Below, piece after piece: positions 13,883 to 25,862 of a stretch of 64,000 nucleotides of DNA (within the stretch, counting starts at the first letter, position 1; each line of letters opens with the position of its first letter). The notes under the pieces are model-generated. The model did not search any database. It was given only the letters and a program-made list of their open reading frames with translations, and was not told the origin of the DNA. The DNA is from Periplaneta americana (lineage: Eukaryota > Arthropoda > Insecta > Blattodea > Blattidae). A program made the translations under genes and the position numbers. The stretch is taken from NCBI RefSeq assembly GCF_040183065.1, contig NC_091132.1, forward strand, positions 159,376,102-159,440,101, written 5' to 3'.

Positions 13883-15913
13883 TTAACTTGACGTTGAGTC
13901 GTTTGGCAGGTAGAGCTTGTTGCCATATGGCAACACTGGGTTATACAGGGGAAGAAAAAAGTACTGAAATAAATATGATTCATTTTACACTATTTATTAA
14001 ATTTGTACGTAACCCAAGAATTTTTTAAGGAAATTTAATATATTTTTTGTTGCATTACAGAGTGTAGTTAACACGACAGAAATTTGTATTGACAAATTAT
14101 AACATCATAATTATAAACCATGAGAAGTATACTTTGCACATTATCTGTAACGTAATTATGTCAAATGTAGATATTTATTCCATGGTGTGATAAGTTTTGA
14201 AGCATTTGAGGCACAGTCCTATGTCACATTTTGTGCACATTGTTCGACCAATAGTAGAGCAGGTTTCACCAGCCCACCGTCTTTTCATATCAGTTGGTGC
14301 TGGCCAGTGGTTTAGACCATCATATCGCAAAGTCTCATAGGCAGTTCCTTCAAATTTCCTCTTGCGTGTCTGTCCTGGTCCTGCTGGCTTTTCTCCGTAG
14401 TGATTGCAGTAATAAATTGCAATTTGCCGTCTAAATTCTAGTTGTGACATTGCAGGCTCATCTACTCTTTGTAGTTGCCATGCATTCTGCACACAAACGT
14501 CAATGAGCCAGGTGAAAATGCAACTCCACCATTTCTTTCCACGGTTTCCTATACGGTACAGGTTTACATTTTGATCCATGCGATCGACACCGCACATGTA
14601 CTTGTTGTACTTCCCTACTACATTTGGTAGAGTAATACTGAGTTTCTTTCTTTGCTCTCTGGAGTACCGTTGTACCTTTGAAACGGTGTTCTTTCCATAC
14701 GATGTTGATGCAATAGTCACGACTGCATTATCCACCCACTTTGTTACATGTATGTCAATATCTTTCATTTTTACAGACGTGATGTAGCCTCGAGGTTTCT
14801 TCTTTAGCTCAGGTTTTTGAGAAAGTATGCAACTTTTTGGGATTAACTGTTTTCTCTCTTAGTACCGTGTTGCTGTGTATCTGCGAGATTTCAAATAAGC
14901 CAGGACAGGAAAACCTGTGAATAAATTGTCAAAAAAGAAGGAAAATGGCAGTTGCTGTACTTCAGGATCAAAGTCATCAATCATATTCAGAAGTAGGAAC
15001 TTCCAAGAGTTCTGTCTCTATATTTAAATCTGAGTTTTCTAAAATTTCGGCCAAAATAATATCTTCTATTTCATTTTCATTGTCCACATTCTCGTCTGGA
15101 TTTTCTGCAGTTTCCTCAATTGAATCAATATGCCGGCCACTTTGCATAAGAATTTCACAATTTGCTTTTAACTGCTCAGGACATACATTATCTGGTATAC
15201 AACTTTCTTCCTCATCTGCATCATCTTACCCACTCACAGCTCCATCCTCTAATGAAAGCGGTTGTATGTAGACGATCTCGGGTGTGTCATCATCTGATAA
15301 AATATCCTCCAAATAATCTAGGGCATCTTTTAGTGACAGAGGCCTAAAAAGTCAATAAACAAAGAATAAAAAAAATACTAAAAAATATAATAGTTTTCGA
15401 ACTTTATAAAGCTTCTTGCAGCATAATAAATCTTATAATTTAATAATATTAGTGTAGTAGTCATTACAGAAATAGTTCACAATGGAATCTGCAGTATGAC
15501 CCGGTGTAGCCATATGGCAACATAAAAAAATAACCTTGAATATAATCTGACATACAGAACATACAAATCAGGTCTTTAGAACAAAAGAGACATATAACTA
15601 TCTATTTTCATAATACATATACAAATATATTCAGTTATCATAATAAGTGTAATGAAAATGTATATTTACCTTGACATGTATTCCTGATTAGCACTTTCAG
15701 ACATAATTCTATGCTTCAGTTTATTCACACTGTAATAACTTCCAAGTTATAACACCAACTGACACTAGGTTTGGGGATAAGAAAGACACAACAATGGACA
15801 GTAGAGGAAACCAATTACAGTCGCCAACGAACCATTCATCATTTTAAAAACAACATTTATATATGCTTATATTCAAAGTTGTCATACGGCAACGCGGGGA
15901 CAAATCAGGTTAA
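13883..15913 (-). mobile_element. piggyBac-like element, internally deleted
   Basis: Defined by the transposase remains at 14175-15704. TTAA, the piggyBac target, occurs just outside at 13883 and 15910, but matching CCC-type terminal repeats were not clearly found, so the limits are provisional. The palindromic motif GCCATATGGCAAC (or a variant) occurs near 13922, 15510 and 15878 and may be a terminal or subterminal signal. Confidence 0.5.
14175..15704 (-). pseudogene. piggyBac transposase remnant (N- and C-terminal parts, middle missing)
   Basis: The C-terminal part (14175-14768, 197 residues) has the piggyBac signature YNKYMCGVDRMDQN, then GKKWWSCIFTWLIDVCVQNAW, and ends in a cysteine-rich domain (CTKCDIGLCLKCF) that binds the ends in this family. 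Upstream is a FDNLFTGFPVLAYLKSRRYT block. The N-terminal acidic part begins MSESANQEYMSR at 15704 and is followed by a likely intron (donor gtaaat, acceptor ttttttag-like, about 15343-15668). The stretch between the acidic leader and FDNLFT, which should hold the first catalytic aspartates, is missing, and there are in-frame stops (after DGAVSG and after PTSEYD). It cannot be active on its own. Confidence 0.8.
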
Positions 15914-16061
15914 TTCTCTCCAGATTACATATCATACTTGAAAGCATGAAATATCAAGGAAATAATATACAAAATATTCCAGGGAAGAGGAAAGTACCCC
16001 ACTGAAATGTCAACACACAGCACTAGATCAGTAGTTAATATTTGTAAGCTTATGTTGTATG

Positions 16062-17592
16062 TATGTATTTATTTACACTGCAGTGGGTATATACCCGGTG
16101 GCAGTGGTAACTAATTACACTCAATAATGACAATAATAAACTTATTAATTAAAAATACAATTAATAATAATACTAATAATTAATACTAACAATAATTAAT
16201 AATAATAATAACAACAACAACAACAGGGAATATACTAAATTAAATGAAACGATCACTTAAAATAACATTTGAAATAAATCTTATTTTTATCTTAAAACTA
16301 AGATCGAACTAAAACCCACGAGAATGATATGTTCATATCTGCACAAGTACCTTTCAAATTACACTAATTTCGCTGTCAGCTCACTCACTGCAATTGAACT
16401 ACGACACATTTCACTGATTCTATCCTGATTTCACGAACACTTCAAAAACATTTCACTGTTCAAATACTATGCACTGCCACTATAAACTATAAAGCTTCAC
16501 TGACAAGAACACGTTTCACTTACACAGCACACTTCACTGACACGACATACTTCTTCACTGACACAACACACTTCACTGACACAACATAATTCTTCACTGA
16601 TACAACACTTCAATAACAACATATCATTTAAACCCTTTAAATACTGTGTATAATTACCGTCTATTAGTAAGGTCCTTAAGCCTATTTTTAAATACATTTT
16701 TGGTTGTTGGTAAAGCCTTTAGTAAGTCTGCAGGTAAAGCATTCCAGTCCCTGATAGTACGATTGAGAAAAGAAAACTTTCCAGTGTCCGTCCTCTGCCT
16801 TCTTTCCCTCAATTTATATGAGTGGTCGTTCCTTGAAGAATAATTTGGCGGCTGCAACCTATTTTTTATTTCTCTCCAGGCAGGCTCACCTCTGTATGTT
16901 TTGAACAGAGCGCATAATCGAATTCGCGTTCTCCTGTCCGTGAGTGTGTCCCATTTTAATGGTGAATTTTTCCGACAACACTTAAGAGACTGTGTTTGAA
17001 TCTTTTCCAGTGTCTTAATATGTTCTAATCTGTAAGGATCCCAACATGCAGCACCATATTCCATTACTGGACGTACTAGTGATTTATATGCAATCTCTTT
17101 GGATTTATCAGAACCTTTTCTTAGTACCCTCATCACAAAGTGTAACGCTCTCCATGCTTTTCCCATTGTGTCTGTAACGTGTTCCCCCCAGCCGAGATCA
17201 CTGCTAAATGTTATTCCGAGGTATTTACATTTGTTAACTTCCGGAATGGTTTCACCCCCTAACGTATACGATGCGACTATTTTATTTCTTTTCCTTGTAA
17301 AGCTGATGGCTTTGCTCTTTAGAGAATTTATTTTCATTTTGTTGGCTATTGCCCAATCGTTTATTCTATTGAGGTCATTCTGGAGAAGAGTAGTATCTTC
17401 ATGGCTTTTTATTTCCCTGTATACCATACAATCATCCGCGAATAAGCGAACCCTAGACAAGATATTAACTGGCAGATCATTTACAAAAGCCAAGAATAGA
17501 AGAGGCCCCAAGATACTCCCCTGCGGGACCTAGGAAGTAATTTCAATTGGGTTCGATAATTCCTCCCCTACCTGTACTCTCTGAGTGCGACG
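16062..17592 (-). pseudogene. LINE (non-LTR retrotransposon) 3' half, Jockey/CR1-like
   Basis: The minus-strand ORF at 16654-17511 reads from the VPQGSILGPLLF motif through the catalytic FADDCMVYRE box, NKMKINSLKSKAISF, CKYLGITF and PVMEYGAACWDPY to a C-terminal TGKFSFLNRTIRDWNALP and KNVFKNRLKDL end. Upstream, RRTQRVQVGEEL continues to about 17592 with one in-frame stop, so the copy is 5' truncated and dead. The region 16062-16640 looks like its 3' untranslated region, with an imperfect TTCACTGACACAACA repeat at 16530-16615 and (AAC)n. Clade assignment is tentative. Confidence 0.75.
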
Positions 17593-18199
17593 TCGCATTG
17601 ACGTTTGAACCGAGCCTCTAGAGTGGAAATTCAAATAAAAATAATTTCCTAACTAAATCTGAATGCTTCTCGTATATATCAATACTATCCTTGTATTTAT
17701 ATTAGGTTTACTATAAATTCACGATAATATTGAACGTGGCTGAGATAGGGTGTGTAGGATGACATTCTAGGTGAAGTAGAAATACTCGGAAAAATTGATC
17801 CAGAATACGCTGATCACCTCAAACATCATTCTTGTAACATTAAAATAATAATTGATTTATTTTAAAATAAGCATTAATTATGAGACACTGTGTGGGCATT
17901 CAATTACAACTATTATTTTATTATAAATAACACACAACAATTATGCGGCACACGAGGAGAGGTGTAGCTTGACGCTGGGGGACCGGGTGCTGTATAACCC
18001 AAGTGACATTTTTATATTTTGTCATTCTGAAGATGATCGGAGAGAGTAACGAAAATCAGGTAAGTAAATTCAGTAAATAAATTTAAGGGATAATTACATA
18101 ATTCTTTTTTGGTACAATGTCCATGCTCCTCCCTGACTGCATTATGAATGGCAGCAGTTGTAGTACTACTACTGACGATATAGCAGTAATATTAGTGAA
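17593..18199. other. Non-coding stretch
   Basis: No recognised feature. It lies between a truncated LINE and a SINE. Confidence 0.4.
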
Positions 18200-18365
18200 G
18201 CAGTGGGGCGCGCGGTACCGTTGCAATTAATAACTAACGCTGCAAGCCATAAGGTCACGGACTCGATTCCCGACGGGGTTATAGACTTTTTCCATTGGTC
18301 TAACCCTTCCAGCTGCACTATGGCCCTGGGGTCTACTCACGTCTCACAGGAATGAGTGCCAAGGT
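18200..18365 (+). mobile_element. SINE-like sequence, family C
   Basis: cacggactcgattcccgac resembles a polymerase III B box. It is followed by ccattggtctaacccttcc and actatggccctggggtctac, a body distinct from the other SINE families here. Only one copy is present, so the limits are approximate. Confidence 0.4.
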
Positions 18366-19469
18366 TGTTTCTAACTTCTCTCATTGCAATGTTGTTAACT
18401 CTCTGCTTTTCTGATTTCTTGGCTGATCCATGGGTTACATCTTGGAGGAAAGTGGATCGACAGTATAGAAAAAGCCTCCATGAAGAACTGCAGACAACAT
18501 TGCTGCTCCGCCCTATGAGCTACATACGTCGTAGATGAGGAGTGTGTACGTATGAATGGTAGTCTCTTAAGGGACGTCCTTTTCAGAAATAAATGGCAGA
18601 CTATGAATTTTATGATCTCATGTATGTCACTCTGAACAATAAATTCCTAGTTAATGAACAGCTACTTATAGCCGTCCGTTCCTCAGCCGGACTAGTCCAG
18701 TACAAGAGGAGAAACTGCGAGCATCCGGAAATAGAACTTACACGTGCAAATATAAACTTCCTCAAGAGATGTCGGGAATGCATGAACGCAGATGGGAGCC
18801 ACTTTGAACAGCTCCTGTGACGCAGTTTAGTACTCATATTATTAAATAAAAATATAATTATGATCATGCTATTATTAACCAAAGTTATATGAATAAAAAT
18901 GCGCGGAAGTTACGGATAGATAATGACGCAATCAACGCCGACCATGCGCATGATGACTGTGAGCACAGCAGAACTTTTTTTATTATTTTAAGGATATGCT
19001 GTAGGAACCAAAATGAAATCACTTTTTCTTTCTTGTAAGGAGGAGGGACTCGAAGGCTTACACTGCAGCCTGAGGTTTATTGTGCTTATCTCTGAACGAC
19101 TGGGCAGCGCTCTTCTACAGAAATGTTGAGCGGCTCGAGTATTTTTCCAAGTCAAAGAAAGCATGCGCTGGTTCATACCATGAAGAGATATTCGTCTCTC
19201 CTTTCTGTTTACTGTATCACTTCCAGGGCTCTGGAATTCTGTCACTGACTTTGTATAATATCACAATTCAAATGTAAACACTGATTAACTTTACATTTTC
19301 TTCACTGTGTTAATACGAGGAAACTACCTGGCTGAGTAGTTTCCAAGTGATATTATTCATTGTCTGCAGCCTAGTGAAGGTCCGAACATACCCCACCACA
19401 ACAGGAAACCAGAAGATAGCACCGGACCTTACTGGGTTTAGACAATGAAGAATATATGCATGAGTGTTC
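18366..19469. other. Region with one unassigned small ORF (18593-18820, +)
   Basis: The 75-codon plus-strand ORF at 18593-18820 ends LKRCRECMNADGSHFEQLL, vaguely like the C-terminal tail of insect transposase-derived HTH proteins. This is weak and could be chance. The rest shows no recognised element. Confidence 0.25.
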
Positions 19470-19980
19470 TGCTTATGGGCAGGTCTTTCACTGCAAACCC
19501 AGCATTCTCCAATCTTTCCTATTTCTGCCTTCCTCTTTGTCTCCGCATATGATCCACTTATCTTAATGTTGCCTATCATCTGATACTTTCTTCTCCTGTT
19601 CACCATTCCTTCCAGTGCATCCTTCAGTAGTCAGTTCCTTCTTAGCCAGTGACCCAACCAATTCCTTTTCCTCTTCCTGATCAGTTTCAGTATCATCCTT
19701 TCTTCACCCACTCTTTCCAACACAGTTTCATTTCTTATTCTGTCAGTCCACTTCACAAGCTCCATTCTTCTCCATATCCACATTTCAAATGCTTCTCCTC
19801 ATTTCGTCGTAATGTTCATGTTTCTACCCCATGCAATGCCACACTCCACACAAAGCGCTTCACTAGTTCCTTCCTTAGTTCTTTTTGCAGAGGCCTGCAG
19901 AAGATGATCCTTTTCATATTAAAAACTTCCCTTGCCATTGCTGTTGCTATTGAATATCACTTCGAAACTAGGCAGCCAAG
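19470..19980 (-). pseudogene. LINE C-terminal fragment
   Basis: The minus-strand translation, with frameshifts, gives KGNWLGHWLRR-like, GNIKISGSYAETKRKAE and IGKIGECW. This is the same C-terminal region as the better preserved fragment at 48390-48950, which reads RKRKRNWLGRWLRRN, YQMIDDIKMYGS and EESRKLERLEKSG. It is a decayed LINE 3' end. Confidence 0.6.
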
Positions 19981-20235
19981 TAATTTCCTCATGTTAACAC
20001 AGTAAAGAAGATACAAAGTCAATCAGTGATTATATGTGTTAAAAGTGTATATAGAACAATGAAGAATTAAATGTAAATTAAAGAACCATATCCTTCTCCA
20101 TGTAATTGCTTGCTAAGCACTTGCTGCGATGCTTAACTTAGGATTAAGCAATAATAGTAAATATAATAACTGGCTGTCACGCTATAAATTTTACTCTTAA
20201 CGTGTAATGTATTATTATCATCACTGTTATTTTTA

Positions 20236-20432
20236 GTCCCCTGCTGTGGAGTAATGGTTAGCCTGCCTGACTGTGAAATGATCAGGCCAGGTTTCAAAGC
20301 CTTATTGGGACAAGTTACCTAGTTGGAATTTATTCCGAGGTTTTCCCTCAACCACTTGAAGCAAAATTGCTGGGAAACTTTCGACGTTGGCCCTCGGACT
20401 CATTTCGCCTTCATTAGTACCATTTCATTTAC
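20236..20432 (+). mobile_element. tRNA-derived SINE, family A, diverged and truncated
   Basis: ctgtggagtaatggttagcc (A box) and the bodies caagttacctagttggaatt and gttttccctcaaccacttga match family A copies at 22829, 49062, 58691 and 59188, but with many differences. The 3' tail is missing after catttcatttacag. Confidence 0.7.
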
Positions 20433-21565
20433 AGGTTGACCAAGAGGACATGACGGACGTGGTTCCAGGTGGAATCTGTCTGCAGGAGCTGCATATCCCA
20501 GAGTAGCCACAGGGGCTTCAATAAGCGAACTGCGGGTGAGTGGGAGAATGTTGCTCCCTCAGATGGCCCCTTGGTGAGTCGTGGAATGGTCGGTGGTATG
20601 GCCTTTTGGTTAAGGATGCAGCAGATTCAAACACCAGCTGCCATCGATCTGAGGAGGCCGCAGAGAGGGAGGTACGGTCTGCATGCTGTGGCTGAATCGC
20701 GCCTTATAGTGCTAGAGGAGTGATCCTACAAGAACTTCAGAAGTCATCCCACAATTAGCCTAAACTGGCCCTCCTCCAGAAAAGGAAAATCACTATTATT
20801 TCCCCTTTATTCTTATTTGTATTTGAGCTATATGGGTATGTGCTCTTTAGTCTTCCCTTGTGATCCTCTTGGAATTGAATGTAATTTTCATTATTTACTA
20901 ACACTGCTTGTATGTGATGTTTGCTGTGATGGAACAGAAGGCCCTATGACCTTAACCATGTCAGATTAAATAAATAAATAATAAATACATAACAAATGAA
21001 GAAATAACTAATAAATAAATAGCTAATAAGTAAAAAAATAAAGAAGTAAATAAGTACCGGCAAATAAATAACACATCTTATTTTTTTATTATTCCTTATT
21101 TCATTTCTGACCAGTCACGTGAGTTCATGATAGATTAAAAAAGAATAAAGTATGGAATAGAAGTGAATGTAATAATGTATTGGGTGAAGAGATTGTAGTG
21201 AAACTGCAATGCGGCAATCCAGGTCTAAGACGAAATGTTAAGCAGGGAGTGTGCTACTGATGATATGCAGTGCTATACCTATCAAAAATTATTAATATAA
21301 AACATTACTAAGTATAACCAGTTAAACCATCATTTACTGACTGAAGTTAAGAAAGGAAATCCTGAAACTGCCTGCAATCTTGTTCCAAATATTTGTCGAA
21401 CCTGTTTAAAAAGTGATGGATGTCTTGTTGTAGTTCTTGTTGAGAATGGAAGCAGTATTATCCCAAATCAGTGTTGAGTTCAGACCTTGCCCTTCTACTA
21501 TAATGGGGGGAGATGAGTCTGACACCAAAAGAAACAATAATTCAGATATTACGTAACAGCAGAGG
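20433..21565. other. Non-coding stretch with a possible LINE tail
   Basis: At about 20940-20985 aaggccctatgaccttaacc is followed by (TAAA)-rich sequence, like a LINE 3' end. No coding motif was recognised. Confidence 0.3.
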
Positions 21566-22049
21566 TACCTTCAACTGGGGTGACTTTGTCTCATTTTCAG
21601 CACCTGTTTCCCTTTAAAACATTTTTATTGTGTGAAAAGTGAAAAGTATTTTTGTAAATTTCTCGAATATTATTCTCAAACTGTTTAGTGACTAATGAGT
21701 AATTTAAAGCCAATTTGCAAAGATATTGAAATTTCCAAGTCTACATATTTTTTCCAAAGAAATGGGACAATCTCACCTCGGCCTGGGGTGACTGTTTAGA
21801 ATCTCGAAAACCATTCAATAAGCCTTTACAGGAAATAGACAATGTCATCCCTACATTGTCATACAGCAATGAATCTCAATAAACAATAATAACTTCAGTA
21901 GGTGAAGGATATAATACAATTCCATGAAAATTTCCATCTATTTTCATATTTTTAAAGTAATTTGAGGAGTACAAAAGCAGACACAAAAAACTGGAAAATA
22001 AACAATAATAGAGGAATTATTTGCAGTAGTAATCATTCAACTCTAGGAC

Positions 22050-22601
22050 TGAAAAATAGCCTAGTTGTTCCTCTTCACCAATGCAAGTCTCAGAGGGTCA
22101 ACTTTCCTCAAAATGCTCTCCCATTCATATTGCTGAGATGCCAGCTCTTTGTTAATATTGTGCGCAAATCTCGCCATTAATTCAGGGTGATCACAGAGAA
22201 AACTTTTGATCCAATCAGAGGCTGGGGTATTATCCTTGAATTTAGGCACACTTACACCTTTTCCTGGCAGATAATATCGCACAGATATTTTAAAATCAGT
22301 TTCATCCACAAGAAACCCAAACTCTGATAACTTGATAAGATGGTCAACAAATGATTGTTCCAGCCTATTGTTGAAAATATTTTGCCCCCCCCCCCTGCCC
22401 CAGTGTTTTAGTGTGCCTGTTTTTTTTCAGTATGTTCTCCAGAGTGGTAATAGGAATTCCATAATTTATGGCCGCTTTTCTTTGCCTTAATCGCTTCATT
22501 AAGACATCATCTACAGCTTCCTTCAGAGTTTCTTCATTGTAGTTTTTGTAGGGCAGGCTACCTGCTGAGGACACAAACACGTATGTGGTATGATGGATCA
22601 A
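22050..22601 (-). pseudogene. pogo/jerky-type transposase N-terminus
   Basis: A probable splice acceptor (gtgtcctcag) precedes GSLPYKNYNEETLKEAVDDV, then RQRKAAINYGIPITTLENIL, a psq-type helix-turn-helix. After an 11-C run (22385-22395) the frame shifts by one base; the next frame reads FVDHLIKLSEFGFLVDETDF and NTPASDWIKSFLCDHPELMA, then RFAHNINKE, the CENPB-type second DNA-binding domain. Beyond NINKE the family resemblance ends and a stop follows. The catalytic domain is absent. The homopolymer shift could be a real mutation or a sequencing error. Confidence 0.7.
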
Positions 22602-22828
22602 TACGTACCTATATGAAAAAAAAAAAGCAAGTACCAGTATTTGTTAGTATTCATGTATAAATGCAAATCAAAAATACATAAATTCATTTTCAATGCAAAA
22701 CATGAGCAAACTTTGATGAGACAAAGTCACTCCAAATCGCTGTTAGAAATGTACATTTCCCTATACTCAACACAGTAACCTGAAGTGTTGGCTCAATAAT
22801 TGTAACTTTCATTGGTATTTTAAGTAGA

Positions 22829-23070
22829 CAGTCCACACCTGTGGAGTAACGGTCAGCGTGTCTGGCCCCAAAACCAGGTGGCCCAGGTTCAAATCCCAGT
22901 TGGGGCAAGTTACCTGGTTGAGGTTTTTTCCGGAGTTTTCCCTCAACCAAATACAAGCAAATGCTAGGTAAGTTTCGGTGCTGGACCCCGGACTCATTTC
23001 ACCGGCATTATCACCATTTCATTCAGATGTTGATACAGCGTCATAAAATAAGCCAATGAAATAAAAAATA
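22829..23070 (+). mobile_element. tRNA-derived SINE, family A
   Basis: It starts cagtccacacctgtggagta, with A box gtggagtaacggtcagcgtg, B box ggttcaaatccc, body caagttacctggttgaggtt and tail gatacagcgtcataaaataa. Flanking AAGTAGA (22822-22828 and 23071-23077) is a probable TSD. It lies inside the pogo-like element. Confidence 0.85.
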
Positions 23071-23888
23071 AAGTAGATATAGTAAAGAATAAAAACAAAT
23101 ACTTACCAGCTTACTGAAGTAATTTTTTTTTTAAGTCATATTGTTTCAGAAAAGTGTTATGAAGTATTATTCAATAATAGTTTACATTTTCAGTCAAAAC
23201 ACTTATCAGTTTATGAAGTCAGAAAATAATTCTGTTACATCATATTATAATTTAAAGGTCACAAATATTTTCGACTTATATAAAAAGTCATCTTCAGGTG
23301 ATCCTTCAGCAAACAATTTGAAAATAGGTGAAGGACTAATCAGGTACATTATGATCTAGTAGTTGAATGCACATGCAGGCATTTTACAAATATATAGTTG
23401 TCATGACTCTGAGGTTAAATGGTTCACATACAAAATAAAACACTTATTTACATAGATAACTGAAAACTCTCATTTGCATGTATATGAAACTATTTGACAT
23501 CTGTATGGCCTAATATTAAAAACTTGTGCAGTCAAGTAATGAACTTACACTATATGTCAAAAGGTAAAATTAAAATATAAATATTATAAAAATGATGAGT
23601 TCTGTAATATTAATTAATGTGTTGTAGGGTGGAGGGAGTTCGCAGTCTGTTTCACCGTGGTGAAAGGCATATTTGTCTGAAAAGATTAAATTAAACAGAT
23701 ATTTAAAATTTTGAAAAAGATTGTAAAGGCCTATATAGGCACTTTGAATTATTATACTTACAAGATGTATGGTTGATAGAGTCCAGAGAGTGAAGGCCTA
23801 TTTCACTCAGCGTTACATTGCAGACTGAGCGGTGATGCAGGGAAGGGAAGCCAGGAGGGGATACCAGACATAACTAGTCGATAACCTA

Positions 23889-25103
23889 TTATTTTATTAT
23901 ATGGTATAGGGGGTAACGCAGGTTTCGTATTTGTTCGTTGAGTAATTGATTGTTGGGGGTGTGATTTTTGACGATAAAGAATTCCTCGGCGGTATTAATG
24001 AGATGTGGATCATTTATTACTTTTAGTATTTTCAGAGCTTTTTGCATATTATTAATTTCGTGGCCAGAGTCAATAAGGTGGGTGGCGAATTTTGATTTGT
24101 TCCTGTTGTTAAAAAAGTCTGATTTATGTTCTTTGAATCTTATTTGAAAATTTCGTTTAGTCTGTCCTTTGTATTTCTTATTGCAATTTGTGCAATCCAG
24201 TTGGTAAATGCTGCTTTGTGAGAATTTATTCTTTTTGCACAATCTATTGGGAATAATACTGTATAGTTTATTGTTGGTTTTGTAGGTAATGTGTATGTTT
24301 TCTTTTTTGAAAAAGGAAGATAAATGATTGTTAACTTTTCCGATGTATGTCATGGGGTGTCGTGTTGTGTCTGTTTTTGGGGTTGTGGGTTGCAGAGTTG
24401 TAAAGGTTTTATTCCCTAGTTTTCTGATTCTGTTTCGAATGTAATTTTGTATTGTATTTTTATTGAAGCCGTTGTCTGTGGCGAGTTGTATTATGTATTT
24501 ACGTTCTTTTATATAGGCTGTTTGACTTAATGGTGTATTTATTAGACGGTCGATTAGGAATCTAAATTTGCATAACTTATGTGAATGTGGGTGGTTAGAT
24601 GTCTTATGTATGGTGTAATCAATTGACATAGGTTTTCGGTAAATGTTATAGATAAGTTTTGATTTATTTACTTTAATGGTTAGGTCAAGAAAATTAATTG
24701 TTCTTTGGAATTCTTCTTCAAATGTAAATTTTAGGTTATGGTGTAATTTATTAAATGAGTCGACTATAGATTCAGAAGACGTTGTACCACTATGTATGAT
24801 AAAGGTGTCATCCACATACCGGGAATAGATTTTGATGTTATGCTGTTTTTGTATGTTCGGGATGTTTTTATTTTCAAGATTTTGTAGAAAGATTTTAGCC
24901 ATAAGGCCGGATAGGGAGTCACCCATGGCTAAACCTTTAGTTTGTTTGTATATTTTGTCATTAAAGGTAAAGTAGTTTTGATTTAGGGAGATATGTAATA
25001 GGTTTTCTAATTGCTTAACTAAAATTGGGTCAAGTTTGAGATCTAACAGTTTTGTAACAATGATCTGAATAGTTTCATCAATGGGCAGTATATTTGTTAC
25101 CAT
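23889..25103 (-). CDS. Penelope-like reverse transcriptase/GIY-YIG endonuclease, N-truncated
   Basis: 404 uninterrupted residues. GLAMGDSLSG is at 57-66 and the catalytic box SRYVDDTF at about 94-101. The linker spans about 150-290. The GIY-YIG nuclease starts near residue 299 (IYQLDCTNCNKKYKGQT, with the C304/C307 pair), continues with RNFQIRFKEH and ends with GHEINN and NTAEEFFIVKNH. Full-length family members have some 200 or more extra N-terminal residues with the first RT motifs; these are absent because the copy is 5' truncated at the dimer junction. The ATG used is therefore not the native start. Not expected to be active alone despite the open frame. Confidence 0.85.
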   Translation of the reverse strand: MVTNILPIDETIQIIVTKLLDLKLDPILVKQLENLLHISLNQNYFTFNDKIYKQTKGLAMGDSLSGLMAKIFLQNLENKNIPNIQKQHNIKIYSRYVDDTFIIHSGTTSSESIVDSFNKLHHNLKFTFEEEFQRTINFLDLTIKVNKSKLIYNIYRKPMSIDYTIHKTSNHPHSHKLCKFRFLIDRLINTPLSQTAYIKERKYIIQLATDNGFNKNTIQNYIRNRIRKLGNKTFTTLQPTTPKTDTTRHPMTYIGKVNNHLSSFFKKENIHITYKTNNKLYSIIPNRLCKKNKFSQSSIYQLDCTNCNKKYKGQTKRNFQIRFKEHKSDFFNNRNKSKFATHLIDSGHEINNMQKALKILKVINDPHLINTAEEFFIVKNHTPNNQLLNEQIRNLRYPLYHIIK

Positions 25104-25106
25104 AAC

Positions 25107-25862
25107 ATTTACCGAAAACCTATGTCAATTGATTACACCATACATAAGACATCTAACCACCCACATTCACATAAGTTATGCAAATTTAGATTCCTAATCG
25201 ACCGTCTAATAAATACACCATTAAGTCAAACAGCCTATATAAAAGAACGTAAATACATAATGCAACTCGCCACAGACAACGGCTTCAATAAAAGTACAAT
25301 AGAAAATTACATTCGGAACAGAATCAGAAAACTAGGAAATAAAACCTTTACCACTCTGCAACCCACAACCCCAAAAACAGACACAACACGACACCCCATG
25401 ACATACATCGGAAAAGTTAACAATCATTTATCTTCCTTTTTCAAAAAAGAAATCATGCACATTACCTACAGAACCAACAATAAACTATACAGTATTATTC
25501 CCAATAGATTGTGCAAAAAGAATAAATTCTCACAAAGCAGCATTTACCAACTGGATTGCACAAATTGCAATAAGAAATACAACGGACAGACTAAACGAAA
25601 TTTTCAAATAAGATTCAAAGAACATAAATCAGACTTTTTTAACAACAGGAACAAATCAAAATTCGCCACCCACCTTATTGACTCTGGCCACGAAATTAAT
25701 AATATGCAAAAAGCTCTGAAAATACTAAAAGTAATAAATGATCCACATCTCATTAATACCGCCGAGGAATTCTTTATCGTCAAAAATCACACCCCCAACA
25801 ATCAATTATTCAACGAACAAATACCAAACCTGCGTAACCCCCTACACCATATAATAAAATAA
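25107..25862 (+). pseudogene. Penelope-like element, second inverted copy (linker + GIY-YIG)
   Basis: Starting from YRKPMSIDYTIHKTSN it repeats residues from about 156 to the end of the opposite-strand ORF with only scattered changes (for example NKSTIENYIRN versus NKNTIQNYIRN). The frame is open for 246 residues but has no reverse transcriptase, so it is a partial copy rather than a gene. Confidence 0.85.

Noticed and set aside
18988-19245. 85-residue minus-strand ORF and its opposite-strand partner
   Set aside because: No motif, no splice or repeat context, composition compatible with chance.
22833-22910. tRNA gene suggested by A and B boxes (also at 31780-31838, 49240-49313, 58700-58760, 59190-59250)
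   Set aside because: The tRNA-like heads are continuous with repeated SINE bodies, tails and TSDs; cloverleaf pairing is degraded.
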